Positions 35,682 to 44,796 of a stretch of DNA of 64,000 nucleotides are shown one piece after another. Under the pieces are notes generated by a model that was not told where the DNA came from, searched no databases, and was given only the letters and a program-made list of their open reading frames with translations. The stretch lies in contig CAZSWT010000003.1 in NCBI GenBank assembly GCA_964611035.1, positions 1 through 64,000 on the forward strand. Reading direction: 5' to 3'. The stretch's first letter is position 1; every line of letters starts with the position of its first letter. Both the position numbers and the translations under genes were made by a program. The stretch comes from B33-G16 sp964611035 (GTDB lineage: Bacteria; Desulfobacterota; DSM-4660; Desulfatiglandales; B25-G16).

Positions 35682-36072
35682 AATAATACATAAGGCCGGT
35701 CAACCTATTACCGAGGAAATAAGGTGGATAGTTGATAGATATTTTTATTTAAAAGAGATCGAAAAGCTCGAAAGATTAGGAGGTCGAATTTTGATTTCTA
35801 TTGCAACACCTTATAAGAGTAAGAAGCCTAAAGGAATTACTATCGACGAAACATTTGTCGACAATCTTAAATCGAATAGAAATGATGTTGTTGAATTGAG
35901 AAATATTTTGGATGGATTAACAATAAAACAGTTAAAAGAGGCTTGCAGCTTAATTAAGCACCCGGTGCGATCGAATGCCACATCCGAAGAAATTAAAAGA
36001 GAACTTATTAGGAGCCTGCAAGCAGAGGATTTTTGGAGTCGAATTTCTCACAATAATAAAGAAAAATTATAA
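35668..36072 (+). CDS. Small partner of the ParA-like ATPase, putative helix-extension-helix DNA-binding protein
   Basis: 134 residues. The N-terminal half (IVDRYFYLKEIEKLERLGGR) is helical. The C-terminal segment LTIKQLKEACSLIKHPVRSN then ATSEEIKRELIRSLQAEDFW has the pattern of SAP/HeH/Rho-N-type DNA- or RNA-binding helices (L.. L..A...G.....A.K.EL...L). No ParB HTH or ParB catalytic box is present. The 14-bp overlap with the ParA-like gene implies coupled translation and a functional partnership. The protein is not one I recognise. The DNA-binding role is inference. Confidence 0.7.
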   Translation: MPKHEIIHKAGQPITEEIRWIVDRYFYLKEIEKLERLGGRILISIATPYKSKKPKGITIDETFVDNLKSNRNDVVELRNILDGLTIKQLKEACSLIKHPVRSNATSEEIKRELIRSLQAEDFWSRISHNNKEKL

Positions 36073-36267
36073 TAATGTGTTTCAGATTGCCAAATCTTTC
36101 ATTTAGACAAATTATAAAATAAACGAGGAGGCCCTTAAAATTTTAAATAACTTAACATAGCGAGTCATAATCCGCTAAAAAGGGTATCTATATTACCCCT
36201 TATAAGTGTTATGGGTTCTGAAAGAATTTAAAAGTGGGCGCTATTACCAAAGAAAGGAGCAAGGAAC

Positions 36268-36537
36268 ATGAACAAAAGGGATTTAGTTAACGAGGTAGCA
36301 AAGGTCGTAAATACAAAAAAAGAGGCCAAGGTAGCAGTGGATTGTATTTTTTCAACCATTACCAAAGCATTAAAAAAGAAGGATCCGGTTACACTGATTG
36401 GTTTCGGAACCTTTAAAGTGGCACAAAGGAATGCCAGGAAAGGAAGAAATCCACAGACAGGACAAGAAATGACGATCAAGGCAAAGAAGGTCCCCAAGTT
36501 TGTAGCTGGGAAAGCCTTAAAGGATGCTGTAAGTTAA
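36268..36537 (+). CDS. hup: HU-family DNA-binding protein
   Basis: 89 residues after AAAGGAGCAAGG. MNKRDLVNEVAKVVNTKKEA, VTLIGFGTFKVAQRNARKGR, NPQTGQEMTIKAKKVPKFVA are the textbook HU motifs, including the GFGTF turn and the beta-arm RNPQTG with the intercalating Pro. HU bends DNA and organises the nucleoid. Its place between the BREX-side ParA pair and the TrlF-like ATPase may be incidental. HU/IHF genes (another at 40006) often accompany mobile elements. Confidence 0.95.
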   Translation: MNKRDLVNEVAKVVNTKKEAKVAVDCIFSTITKALKKKDPVTLIGFGTFKVAQRNARKGRNPQTGQEMTIKAKKVPKFVAGKALKDAVS

Positions 36538-36825
36538 TCATTATTAAAGGAGGATTGTAGTAATCAGGAAGGGAACATGGCCTCATATGGGCTTTGATAT
36601 TTCTATCATATCCAAACTCTTGTAGTGTTGCACTTGTGAGTTGAATTCAGTCCTCATTAGTTGAAGATGCTGAGGTAACTATTCCCAAAATTTTGTCTTT
36701 GGCTTAAACTTGTGTTTAGTATAATATATCATCATTAGCCACAGATTTAGAATTGATATTAAATTAAAGCATGTAGCACGCTTCCCGTGGTTTGAAATGG
36801 TCATATAAGAATTCGACAGGTTCCT

Positions 36826-39543
36826 ATGACATCGATACCTGAATTTCAAAAAGCCCTAAAAAAGAATACCACTACGTTGGGAGCTCGGTGGGTGAAGGCT
36901 GACTTCCACGTTCATTACCCAGGTTCGTCGGATTATGAGTACAAAGAATTGGACGCCGTGGAACGTCTAGGCAAGGAACTCGATACTGAAAATTATCGCT
37001 TTGTGGTGATTCTGAAGCATCAAGAGTTTCCAACCAGAGCCGAGCTATATGAATTAGGCAAATACTGCCCTAAGACTATTTTAATCCCGGGAGCTGAAAT
37101 AAACGTCTTTGTGGAAGCCATGTTCATGAAGGTTTCCAAGGATCACTATTTCCATTGCGTACTGGCGGTTAATCCTGACTCAGATGGAGACTACGGCTAT
37201 ATCCTTCATCTAGCTCAAGATAAATTTTCCTATAAATCAGGTGACTACCCATCGGGTTTTCATTCGAGCATTCTTGATCTCGGCAAGTTCTTCCGAGATC
37301 AGGGCGCCCTTTTTCTCCCCGCTCACCTTCATCAAGCGAAGGGTCCCCACAAATCAAAAAGTATCGATGACATATATGACGATGATGCCTTTCTCAGTTT
37401 TATCGAGGACGGGGCGTTTTCCGCCCTTGAAGTTAGACAGAGGTCAACTGCAGCATTCTTCGCTGGGGGTCGGCAGACTGAAAATGGACGGGCCATTCCA
37501 AAGGCTGTATGCGTACAGTCAAGCGATGCCCACAGTTACATGCATATCAAAGAGCGACAACGATGCTCATGGATTCAAGTCGAGCGTCCAACGTTTAGTG
37601 AATTTGAAGCATCTCTGGTATTCCCGCATCGTCTTTCCCTGGACCAACCATCCGAGCCTAAGCAGCGTATACTCGGTCTTCATATCATAGGAGCTTTTTT
37701 CCCTGAGTTATGGATCAGCTTCAACCCTTGCATGAATTCCTTGATTGGATGCAAAGGCACAGGCAAGACCTCAGTATTAGAGTGCCTTCGATTTTTGTTC
37801 GGCACCGCGGTGCCGAAGGAACGCTTCGAGGGGGTAGCGCGTCATATAGAGCATATTCTAGGACCTAGCGGCATAGTTGAGTGTCTTGTACAACGTGAGG
37901 ATGAGAAGCGCTTTGTCTTGTCACGCCGAGCAGATTCTCCACAGCGTTTGAATGTTACCAGCGAGGGCGGTCTATCCCAAGACGCGACCAAAATGGAAAC
38001 TTATTTTGACGTGTCGATACTGGGATGGCATGAGATTGAGGCCGTTGCTGATGATGCGTCCGCTCGAATACAACTTATCGACGGTATAAAGGGTGCCCAA
38101 ATAATCCGTCAGCACTATTCTGCTATTGAAAAATACATTCAACAAGCGCGAGATGATCTCCCAGTTTTACAGCAACGCCTCCGACGCTTGGATGAGGCAC
38201 TGAAGGAGCTGTGGGAGCTACGCAGGAAGCGTGAGACGCTTACGAAACTGGAAAAGGCTGAGCTAGTAGCACTGCAGAATCAGTATGAGTGGTATCTCAA
38301 AGCTGAGGAAAAGTTACGAGGCCACTCAAAAAGACTTCAAAAACATCGGAAAAATGTGATTAATCTCCTACCCTTTGACCTCGGTGGTTCACTAATTGAA
38401 GATCTAGGAAGCCCGATACCACCGGAAGTCCAACCCGGAATCGACAGGGCCACGAATGCTCTCATCGAATTGGCGAAAAGCGACACCGAACAAAGCGAGA
38501 CCTTACAAGAAAGAGGTTCCGGGGTCAACGCTACTATCGAAAGTGCGATCGGTGAGGTTGTGCAACATTTCACGGTATTTCGAGATGAGGTCTACAACCC
38601 AAAAGTTCAGCAATTGCCTCCCGAGGAACGAGACATTTTAACTCGTCAAATCCAAATACTGGAGGAGACACGATCCCTCCCCCAGATGGAGGAAGATTGC
38701 AATAGCTTGCACTCAGAGGTTGTGAAACTTGCCTCAGTGATTGAAGCGATTTGTACAAACGTTTGCAAAGAACGTGATGAAATATGCCTTATCAGGGAGA
38801 AAGTAATCGCCGAACTGAATGAGGATCTGGACAGTGTACACCTTACTTTCCAACGTTGCGGTAACAAATTACGGTTGGATTTGTACCGGAGCAAGTATGC
38901 AAAAGAGAGTGGAGAATTCATCAACTTCTTGCAAGGGTACGGACGCTCGGAATCATACGAGAATTTTCGTGAGGTTTTCAGGAGTCTTCGCGATATGGAC
39001 GTCGACGCAAAGGCATGGGAGGTGAACGAAGTGATGTGGGATGTAAAGTTCGTGGAATTCCTTGACATTGTGGACGATGACGATGTCGAGATTTCACTTG
39101 AAGTCGGGAGTGCGGGCTTCGTCCCAATCCAGAACCTGTCGGCGGGACAACGATGCACCGCAGTGTTTCCACTATTGCTACGTAATGCTCGCGGGCCTTT
39201 GGTGATCGATCAACCCGAGGATAATCTCGACAATCGGCACATTGCGGATACGATCTCGGTCGACCTCCTGAACCGTAAATTACGGCAGCAGTATATTCTC
39301 ACGTCCCACAACGCGAATCTTGTGGTACTTACGGACGCCAATTTGATATTCCACATGGATTCGGATGGTCAGCGCGGGTGGATCGAAACTGCAGGATTCC
39401 TTGCGTGTCCTGAAAGTGACATCCGAGGCCCAGTGCTTGAAGTTCTAGATGGAGGTGAGGCTGCGCTTGAAGCTCGACGGCGGAAGTACGGTTCGGTTGA
39501 TACCACCAAACGCTCGGGTGATTATGTATCGATAAAAAGTTAA
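36826..39543 (+). CDS. PHP-domain plus SMC-like ATPase (TrlF-type)
   Basis: 905 residues. N-terminal PHP phosphoesterase domain: ADFHVHYPGS (His28, His30), PGAEINV, PAHLHQ, and SSDAHS. Then an SMC/RecN-like ATPase: Walker A GCKGTGKT at 308-315, a coiled-coil region (about 430-680, e.g. LPVLQQRLRRLDEALKELWE), ABC signature LSAGQ at 771-775, and Walker B LVIDQPEDNLD with Asp795 and Glu798. This is the TrlF-family layout, often encoded near defence genes. The biochemical target is unknown. Nuclease or nucleotide hydrolysis by the PHP part is likely. No obvious partner gene is adjacent. Confidence 0.88.
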   Translation: MTSIPEFQKALKKNTTTLGARWVKADFHVHYPGSSDYEYKELDAVERLGKELDTENYRFVVILKHQEFPTRAELYELGKYCPKTILIPGAEINVFVEAMFMKVSKDHYFHCVLAVNPDSDGDYGYILHLAQDKFSYKSGDYPSGFHSSILDLGKFFRDQGALFLPAHLHQAKGPHKSKSIDDIYDDDAFLSFIEDGAFSALEVRQRSTAAFFAGGRQTENGRAIPKAVCVQSSDAHSYMHIKERQRCSWIQVERPTFSEFEASLVFPHRLSLDQPSEPKQRILGLHIIGAFFPELWISFNPCMNSLIGCKGTGKTSVLECLRFLFGTAVPKERFEGVARHIEHILGPSGIVECLVQREDEKRFVLSRRADSPQRLNVTSEGGLSQDATKMETYFDVSILGWHEIEAVADDASARIQLIDGIKGAQIIRQHYSAIEKYIQQARDDLPVLQQRLRRLDEALKELWELRRKRETLTKLEKAELVALQNQYEWYLKAEEKLRGHSKRLQKHRKNVINLLPFDLGGSLIEDLGSPIPPEVQPGIDRATNALIELAKSDTEQSETLQERGSGVNATIESAIGEVVQHFTVFRDEVYNPKVQQLPPEERDILTRQIQILEETRSLPQMEEDCNSLHSEVVKLASVIEAICTNVCKERDEICLIREKVIAELNEDLDSVHLTFQRCGNKLRLDLYRSKYAKESGEFINFLQGYGRSESYENFREVFRSLRDMDVDAKAWEVNEVMWDVKFVEFLDIVDDDDVEISLEVGSAGFVPIQNLSAGQRCTAVFPLLLRNARGPLVIDQPEDNLDNRHIADTISVDLLNRKLRQQYILTSHNANLVVLTDANLIFHMDSDGQRGWIETAGFLACPESDIRGPVLEVLDGGEAALEARRRKYGSVDTTKRSGDYVSIKS

Positions 39544-40005
39544 CTACTGAAGGCGTCAGCCAATAAGGGATGTTATAGCTGCTGAACAGGGCGTGAATAA
39601 CCAACTCGTAATTTAGGTAACACTGTTGACTATCGTGACTAATGTTTAATGACATATGAAAATTCTGATATAACTACCTGCGCTACTGCTATATATCCCT
39701 AATTATTACAATCTTAAGAATCCTTTGATATTCACTCCAAATCCCAAATTTAGAGTTTAGGCTTTTCACGAAAACGGCCTCCAACAAGGTAGATATTCAG
39801 ATCGAATCCAAACAACAAGGAATCGCATGTCAGTCTTATTCCTGATTATCCCATATTCTCTGTGAAAATATCCCAATCCGTAAATCCACTTTCTCGATAC
39901 CTGCTATCCTCTGCATTCGCCTTAATACCTTGACAAAATGATGTGCTGAAAGTAATTTGGCTCAGTGATAACAACTTGAAAACTTACCCCATAGAATAAC
40001 CAGCC
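39544..40005. other. Gene-free stretch after the TrlF-like gene
   Basis: 462 bp. I see no gene, strong hairpin terminator or repeat family member here. The IHF-like gene that follows has no clear ribosome site. Confidence 0.5.
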
Positions 40006-40290
40006 ATGACCCTCACCAAAGCAGATATTGTCGATACTATTTACAACCAATTAGATGTCCCTAAAACCAGATCCACACAGGTGATTGAATCCCTTATAGA
40101 AATTATCAAAGAAACCCTGGAGAATGGTGAGGATGTCTTGATCAGTGGATTTGGAAAATTCTGTGTCAAAGAAAAGATGAAAAGGAAAGGGAGAGATCCT
40201 CAGACCGGGAATGATTTGATGCTGGGTGAGAGAAAGGTGGTAACTTTCAAGTGTTCTGGAAGATTAAAGAATAAGATCAATGGAGTTTAG
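40006..40290 (+). CDS. Integration host factor alpha-like DNA-binding protein
   Basis: 94 residues. MTLTKADIVDTIYNQLDVPK, then LISGFGKFCVKEKMKRKGRD, PQTGNDLMLGERKVVTFKCS is the HU/IHF fold. GFGKF and KRKGRDPQTG, with the R..VTF.CS end, are closer to IhfA than to HU. IHF bends DNA sharply at specific sites and serves recombination and transcription. It lies 30 bp before a truncated LRAT-like gene and shares its strand. No usual Shine-Dalgarno is seen, so the ATG at 40006 is by length and homology. Confidence 0.9.
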   Translation: MTLTKADIVDTIYNQLDVPKTRSTQVIESLIEIIKETLENGEDVLISGFGKFCVKEKMKRKGRDPQTGNDLMLGERKVVTFKCSGRLKNKINGV

Positions 40291-40320
40291 GGCAGGTTTG
40301 GCCTTAATCAGAGAAATATA

Positions 40321-40659
40321 ATGAGTTTGTCAGAAAAAGACTTAAACCTCGGAGATCACATCTATGTAAGACGCCGAGTCTATTCTCATCATGGAATATA
40401 CGCCAGAGATGGAAATGTTATTCATTATACCGGGGAAGAAAAAGAGAAAAAAGACCCGCTGATCAGGGAAACAGACATAGAAGATTTTCTCAAAGGCGGA
40501 AAGCTGAGAAGGCGTGATTATAAAAAGCGTTTGCCTCCTTCTGAGTCCCTCAGCCTTGCAAAAAAGCATTTGTCTAGTAAGGGTCTTTCTCTTTTGACGC
40601 TTGGATTTGGACCTCTTTGGGAACTTCAGACGTCTGAAGAATTTCCCTCGTGGGTTTAG
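40321..40659 (+). CDS. LRAT/NC-domain protein truncated at its 3' end
   Basis: 112 residues. LNLGDHIYVRRRVYSHHGIY, ARDGNVIHYTG is the N-terminal half of the LRAT-like (NlpC/P60-related) fold with the His at HHGIY. The family normally continues as KGYSLFFNNCEHFA, carrying the catalytic Cys. Here the sequence after SLAKKHLSSKGLSL changes to LTLGFGPLWELQTSEEFPSW, which is just the antisense of the parB 3' end. The catalytic Cys is missing, so the protein is probably inactive. The gene overlaps parB tail to tail by 86 bp. Confidence 0.65.
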   Translation: MSLSEKDLNLGDHIYVRRRVYSHHGIYARDGNVIHYTGEEKEKKDPLIRETDIEDFLKGGKLRRRDYKKRLPPSESLSLAKKHLSSKGLSLLTLGFGPLWELQTSEEFPSWV

Positions 40660-41203
40660 TCAGCCTGTCCAGCCCCAGGATTTGGCTAATATAACTTTGT
40701 GATTTATTCAATAATTTTGCTATGTTTACTTGAGAGTAACCTAATCTTTCTATTAAAGCTTTGATTCCGGCGGACTCCTCAAGAGGTGTGATATCTTCTC
40801 TCTGAAGATTTAAAATGAGCTGCAAGAGGAGTCTTTTCTTATCGTCTACCTCTTTTATGATGCACGGGAGCCTCTCCATACCCACCATTTTGGCTGCCTT
40901 GTATCTTCTTTCCCCACTTATGATCTTGAAAGAATCTTCCTTCTCGTCATACTCAACTGTAAGGGGATCTATAATCCCCCCAACTTCTTTTATTGACTCA
41001 GCCAGAGATTCCAATGTTTCCTTTACAAATATCTTCCTTGGCTGGTTGGGATCAGGATTAATCCTTTCAATATCGATGAACTTGGCTTCTCGTAGAGGAC
41101 TTGTATTAACTCTCTCACCCTTTTTGTCCTTTTCTCCATCAACTGCGATTGGGCTGAGAAAAATAGACCTTTCCTCTGCATTCTGCAAATAATCTTTAGA
41201 CAT
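40574..41203 (-). CDS. parB: ParB-family partition protein, C-terminally truncated
   Basis: 209 residues from the ATG at 41203 (overlaps the parA stop by 8 bp, GGGAGG site upstream). ParB N-domain: IDIERINPDPNQPRKIF, LAESIKEVGGIIDPLTV, ISGERRYKAAKMVGMERLPC (the GERRxxA CTPase motif), then the HTH LNLQREDITPLEESAGIKAL, GYSQVNIAKLLNKSQSYISQ. The protein stops at VQIQASKEKDPY. The family usually continues with a dimerisation domain of some 50-80 residues. The end coincides with the LRAT-gene junction, so the truncation looks like a deletion scar. Confidence 0.8.
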   Translation of the reverse strand: MSKDYLQNAEERSIFLSPIAVDGEKDKKGERVNTSPLREAKFIDIERINPDPNQPRKIFVKETLESLAESIKEVGGIIDPLTVEYDEKEDSFKIISGERRYKAAKMVGMERLPCIIKEVDDKKRLLLQLILNLQREDITPLEESAGIKALIERLGYSQVNIAKLLNKSQSYISQILGLDRLTKPTREILQTSEVPKEVQIQASKEKDPY

Positions 41204-41955
41204 TGAGAACCTCCCTGCCGATTTGTCTGAAGGTTTGAGCTTGCTCGCTCTTCGGAGCAAGGTATGTAATCGGTTTCCCCAGTGTCACTGCTTCCACATA
41301 CCTAACTGAATCTTTCAAGACCTGCTTAAAGATCCTCTCTCCAAGATGTCCTTCAATCATAGCCCTAAAGTCCTGTTCGATTCTTCTTCTCCCGTCATAG
41401 CGATTGATGATGTAGCCAAGAATGGTAAGGTTGGGATTGGCCCTTTTTCTTGCCTTCTCGATAACTCCGCGCACATAACCGTGTACCTTTTACGTTGTAA
41501 TCCTGAGCTTCCAGGGGGATGATTACTCCTTCCGAGGCGGTGAGCACAGACCATGTAGCAAGTCCCAGGTTAGGAGGTGCATCCAGCAAGATCATGTCGT
41601 ATTCTCCCTGGATGTCTTTAAGCCTGTCTGCAAGGTAGTGATGGGAGTCCCGCTCGGAGAGAAGCTCGGTCTCTATTTTTCCAAGACTGGGGTTGGCTGG
41701 AACTATATCGATGTTTTCAAATTCCGTCTTTACGATCGCCTCCTTAATTGACTTTTTATCATTCAGGAGGGCATCTGTAATCACACATGGAAGGTCGTGG
41801 ATGTTGGGAAGAAAGGAAGAGCTCAAGGAGCCCTGCTGATCCATATCCACAAGCAATATTTTTTTACCCATCTCGGCCAATGCCCCTCCAAGGCAGAAGC
41901 AAATTGTAGTTTTCCCCACTCCTCCTTTATTGTTGCAAATTCCTATCCTTTTCAT
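41196..41955 (-). pseudogene. parA: ParA/Soj partition ATPase with a one-base frameshift
   Basis: The frame from 41955 gives MKRIGICNNKGGVGKTTICF (deviant Walker A), ILLVDMDQQGSLSSSF, YDMILLDAPPNLGLATWSVL, IIPLEAQDYNVKGT. Near position 41481 an extra base shifts the frame. The correct continuation GYVRGVIEKARKRANPNLTI, LGYIINRYDGRRRIEQDF, ending REVLNV, is in the next frame and ends at 41196. Without the extra base a normal ParA of about 253 residues results. It overlaps parB by 8 bp. The lesion may be real or a sequencing error. Confidence 0.82.
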
Positions 41956-42022
41956 TTGATTCTCCTAAAATTGATAGGTCTTAATCTCATGAGTATGCTT
42001 TTATTGGTCCTATGGACAGATT

Positions 42023-42188
42023 AAGCTACCTTAAAGACCCTTCTCATGCTAAATTCGGCTTGCTTGCCGTTATTCCACTGTTTTATGGGTCTCAAGTAGC
42101 CAACAACCCTTGAATAGATTTCGGTCTCTTTATTGCAAACAGGGCACCTCTCCTGTCCGCCATTCAGGTAGCCGTGGGAGCCACACGC
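42023..42188 (-). pseudogene. nrdD: Displaced 3' end of nrdD (zinc and glycyl-radical tail)
   Basis: In another frame from nrdD the sequence reads CGSHGYLNGGQERCPVCNKE, TEIYSRVVGYLRPIKQWNNG, KQAEFSMRRVFKVA and a stop at 42023. This is the missing C-terminus of NrdD: the C..H...CPVC zinc site and the RVVGYLRP glycyl-radical loop. It is open and well conserved, so the frame break near 42183-42189 is recent or an error. Confidence 0.82.
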
Positions 42189-44109
42189 TAAAGGTTGGAG
42201 TGAGCGTGAAATACGGGAGCCGGTAATTGATCACCACCTTCTTGATAAGCCCCTTTATGGCCTCAATGTTACCAAGCTGTTCTCCCAGGTACATGTGGAG
42301 GACTGTCCCGCCTGTATATCTTGTTTGCAGGTCATCTTGGAGATCTAGTGCTTCAAAGAGATCATCTGTGAAGCTTACAGGGAGCTGGGTGGAGTTGGTA
42401 TAGAAGGGGGCTGCACCTTTCCGGTATTCATTTTCGTTGGCACAGAGGATTTTTGGAAATCTTTCTTTGTCAAGGATGGCAAGGCGGTATGAGGTGCCTT
42501 CTGCCGGTGTTGCCTCCAGGTTGAAGATATCCCCTGTTTCCTCCTGTATTTCTGCAATGATGTCACGGATACAATCCATGACTTTTAATGAAAACTCTAT
42601 ACCTGTTTCACTTCCAATATTTGTGCCCAGGAAATTTAGGCAGGCCTCGTTCATGCCGATAATGCCGATGGTGGAGAAATGATTCACCCAGTAAAATCCT
42701 TTACCCTGTTTGATTTTTTTTAGATAAAACCTTGAGTAGGGATAAAGACCCTTGTCTGTGAATCTTTCAAGCACTTTCCTTTTTATGGAGAGGCTCTCCT
42801 TTGCAAGAAGTACCATCTTTTTGAGGCGTTCAAAGAAGTCATTCTCATTTTCAGAAAGATACCCTATCCGTGGCAGGTTTATGGTTACCACCCCAATTGA
42901 TCCTGTCAGGGGATATGCCCCAAATAGGCCACCTCCCCTTTTAAAAAGTTCCCTGTTGTCAAGACGCAGCCGGCAACACATGGATCTTGCGTCTTCAGGG
43001 GACATGTCAGAGTTGACAAAATTGGAAAAATAGGGGATCCCATACTTGCCTGTCATCTTCCAGATCATTTCAAGATTTGGGTTTTCCCAGTCAAATCCAG
43101 CCATGATGTTATATGTCGGTATGGGAAACGTAAAAACTCTCCCTTTTGCATCGCCTTCCATCATGACCTCGGCAAATGCCTTGTTGATCATATCAATCTC
43201 TGGCTGAAAATCGGCATAGGACTCTTTGCGTTCAGCACCCCCTATGATCACCGGATAGTCTTTCAAGATGGAGGGTGCACAAAGGTCCAGGGTTATATTG
43301 GTAAATGGTGTCTGGAAGCCGACCCGGGTCGGGATATTTATGTTGAAGACAAATTCCTGGAGGGCTTGCTTTACCTCAATGTAGTCCAGGTTATCATAGC
43401 GCACAAAGGGCGCAAGGAGCGTGTCAAAGTTGGAGATTGCCTGTGCACCGGCTGCCTCACCCTGAAGTGTATAGAAAAAATTGACGATCTGCCCCAGAGC
43501 CGATCTGAGATGTTTTGGTGGTGCACTTTCTACCTTTCCTTCAACTCCCTTGAAACCATGCTTGAGTAGATCTCTTAAGTCCCATCCGACGCAGTAGACC
43601 GAAAGAAGGCTGAGGTCGTGTATATGAAGATCCCCATTTTTATGTGCATGCCTGATTTCAGGGGGGTAGATACGATTCAGCCAATACTCTGAAGTAACAT
43701 CTGATGATATGTAATTATTGAGTCCTTGAAGGGAGTAGGACATGTTGCTGTTTTCCTTGATTTTCCAGTCCAGGTTCAGGAGGTAGTTTTCAACCAAATC
43801 AGCCTTTGCCTTAGTTGCAATATTCCTTATCTGGGTATGCTGCTGCCTATATAGGATATATGCCTTGGCAGTCTCAAAAAAGGGAGATTCAAAAAGTACC
43901 CTTTCTACAATGTCCTGTATCTCTTCCACTTCTGGAATGGAGCCAAGACAGAATTCATGGGCCAAGGTTAAAACCCTGAGTGTGAGTCTTTTCGCTTCAC
44001 TTTCCCCAAATTCACAGGTTGCCTTTGCTGCCTTGGCAATCGCCGATGTGATCTTTGATGAATCGAACTCAACGGCCCTTCCGTCACGCTTCTTAATGTT
44101 TTCAAACAT
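42130..44109 (-). CDS. nrdD: Anaerobic ribonucleoside-triphosphate reductase, frameshifted before the glycyl-radical site
   Basis: About 659 residues from the ATG at 44109 (GGGGGT upstream; a GTG at 44124 is an alternative). The ATP-cone (KRDGRAVEFDSSKITSAIAK) is followed by the catalytic barrel: PFTNITLDLCAPSI, NPNLEMIWKMTGKYGIPYFS, MCCRLRLDNRELFKRGGGLF, GSIGVVTINLPRIGYLS, NFLGTNIGSETG, LPYFTLTPTFSV. It reduces NTPs to dNTPs under anoxia. The frame then goes wrong and ends at 42130 with WLPRLPEWRTGEVPCLQ. As written it lacks the Gly that carries the radical and is inactive. No nrdG activase is adjacent. Confidence 0.92.
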   Translation of the reverse strand: MFENIKKRDGRAVEFDSSKITSAIAKAAKATCEFGESEAKRLTLRVLTLAHEFCLGSIPEVEEIQDIVERVLFESPFFETAKAYILYRQQHTQIRNIATKAKADLVENYLLNLDWKIKENSNMSYSLQGLNNYISSDVTSEYWLNRIYPPEIRHAHKNGDLHIHDLSLLSVYCVGWDLRDLLKHGFKGVEGKVESAPPKHLRSALGQIVNFFYTLQGEAAGAQAISNFDTLLAPFVRYDNLDYIEVKQALQEFVFNINIPTRVGFQTPFTNITLDLCAPSILKDYPVIIGGAERKESYADFQPEIDMINKAFAEVMMEGDAKGRVFTFPIPTYNIMAGFDWENPNLEMIWKMTGKYGIPYFSNFVNSDMSPEDARSMCCRLRLDNRELFKRGGGLFGAYPLTGSIGVVTINLPRIGYLSENENDFFERLKKMVLLAKESLSIKRKVLERFTDKGLYPYSRFYLKKIKQGKGFYWVNHFSTIGIIGMNEACLNFLGTNIGSETGIEFSLKVMDCIRDIIAEIQEETGDIFNLEATPAEGTSYRLAILDKERFPKILCANENEYRKGAAPFYTNSTQLPVSFTDDLFEALDLQDDLQTRYTGGTVLHMYLGEQLGNIEAIKGLIKKVVINYRLPYFTLTPTFSVWLPRLPEWRTGEVPCLQ

Positions 44110-44796
44110 GTATGTAACCCCCACAGGATTAAAACTTCACTTCATCTAAAGGTTTCATTGACTCATTAGCGGCAGAATGGAGGTTGCTGTTTCAGCAAAT
44201 GGGAGATTGTTGAACCGAATACGGGGATATGAAGTATCAGCACCTTGAATTCGTGGCTGCTCAAATTACCCTGGAAGAGTTGCCGAATTCACGGAAGTTT
44301 AAAATTTTTCGTGGATTTTTGGTTTTGGTTATGTAGCAAATTACAAGAGAGGGGGCCGTATATATTTCCCAAATTTGGCGGGAGAAAGAGTTGGTAGCCT
44401 AATGAAGTTTGGGGCTGAGAATGCCGGTATATTTTGGTGCAGATGGCAATGAGGTTTTTTACGTTCAAGAGGAGGCATACCACTGCGAGGGAAGATGTTC
44501 AGGGGTTCGGAGGTCCAAATCTGCCAGAGATAACAGTTAAGTAAAGGGATTTTACCATACCGCTCTCAAAATTCATCCCATAACCATAACCATTGTACAG
44601 GATAAGTTGCTATCTGTTTGCATTTAATATTATTGAATTGTGCCCAAAATTGTGCCTATTTTAAATGAAAAGTGGTGACTTTGAATGACGTTTAGTGACA
44701 TCTGGCCTGGAAGTTACAATGGTGGAAAAGCTAATTATTTCATAATCATAGATAATATTTTATCATTATTTATCATTGGTTGTCATGGCCTCTTTT

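Noticed and set aside
36268..40290. HU and IHF-like genes as parts of a BREX-linked system
   Set aside because: Both are ordinary nucleoid proteins. Their positions alone do not support a defence role.
44125..44796. An integrase or a full tRNA next to the tRNA fragment
   Set aside because: No frame with integrase motifs and no 5' tRNA half could be found in this stretch on either strand.
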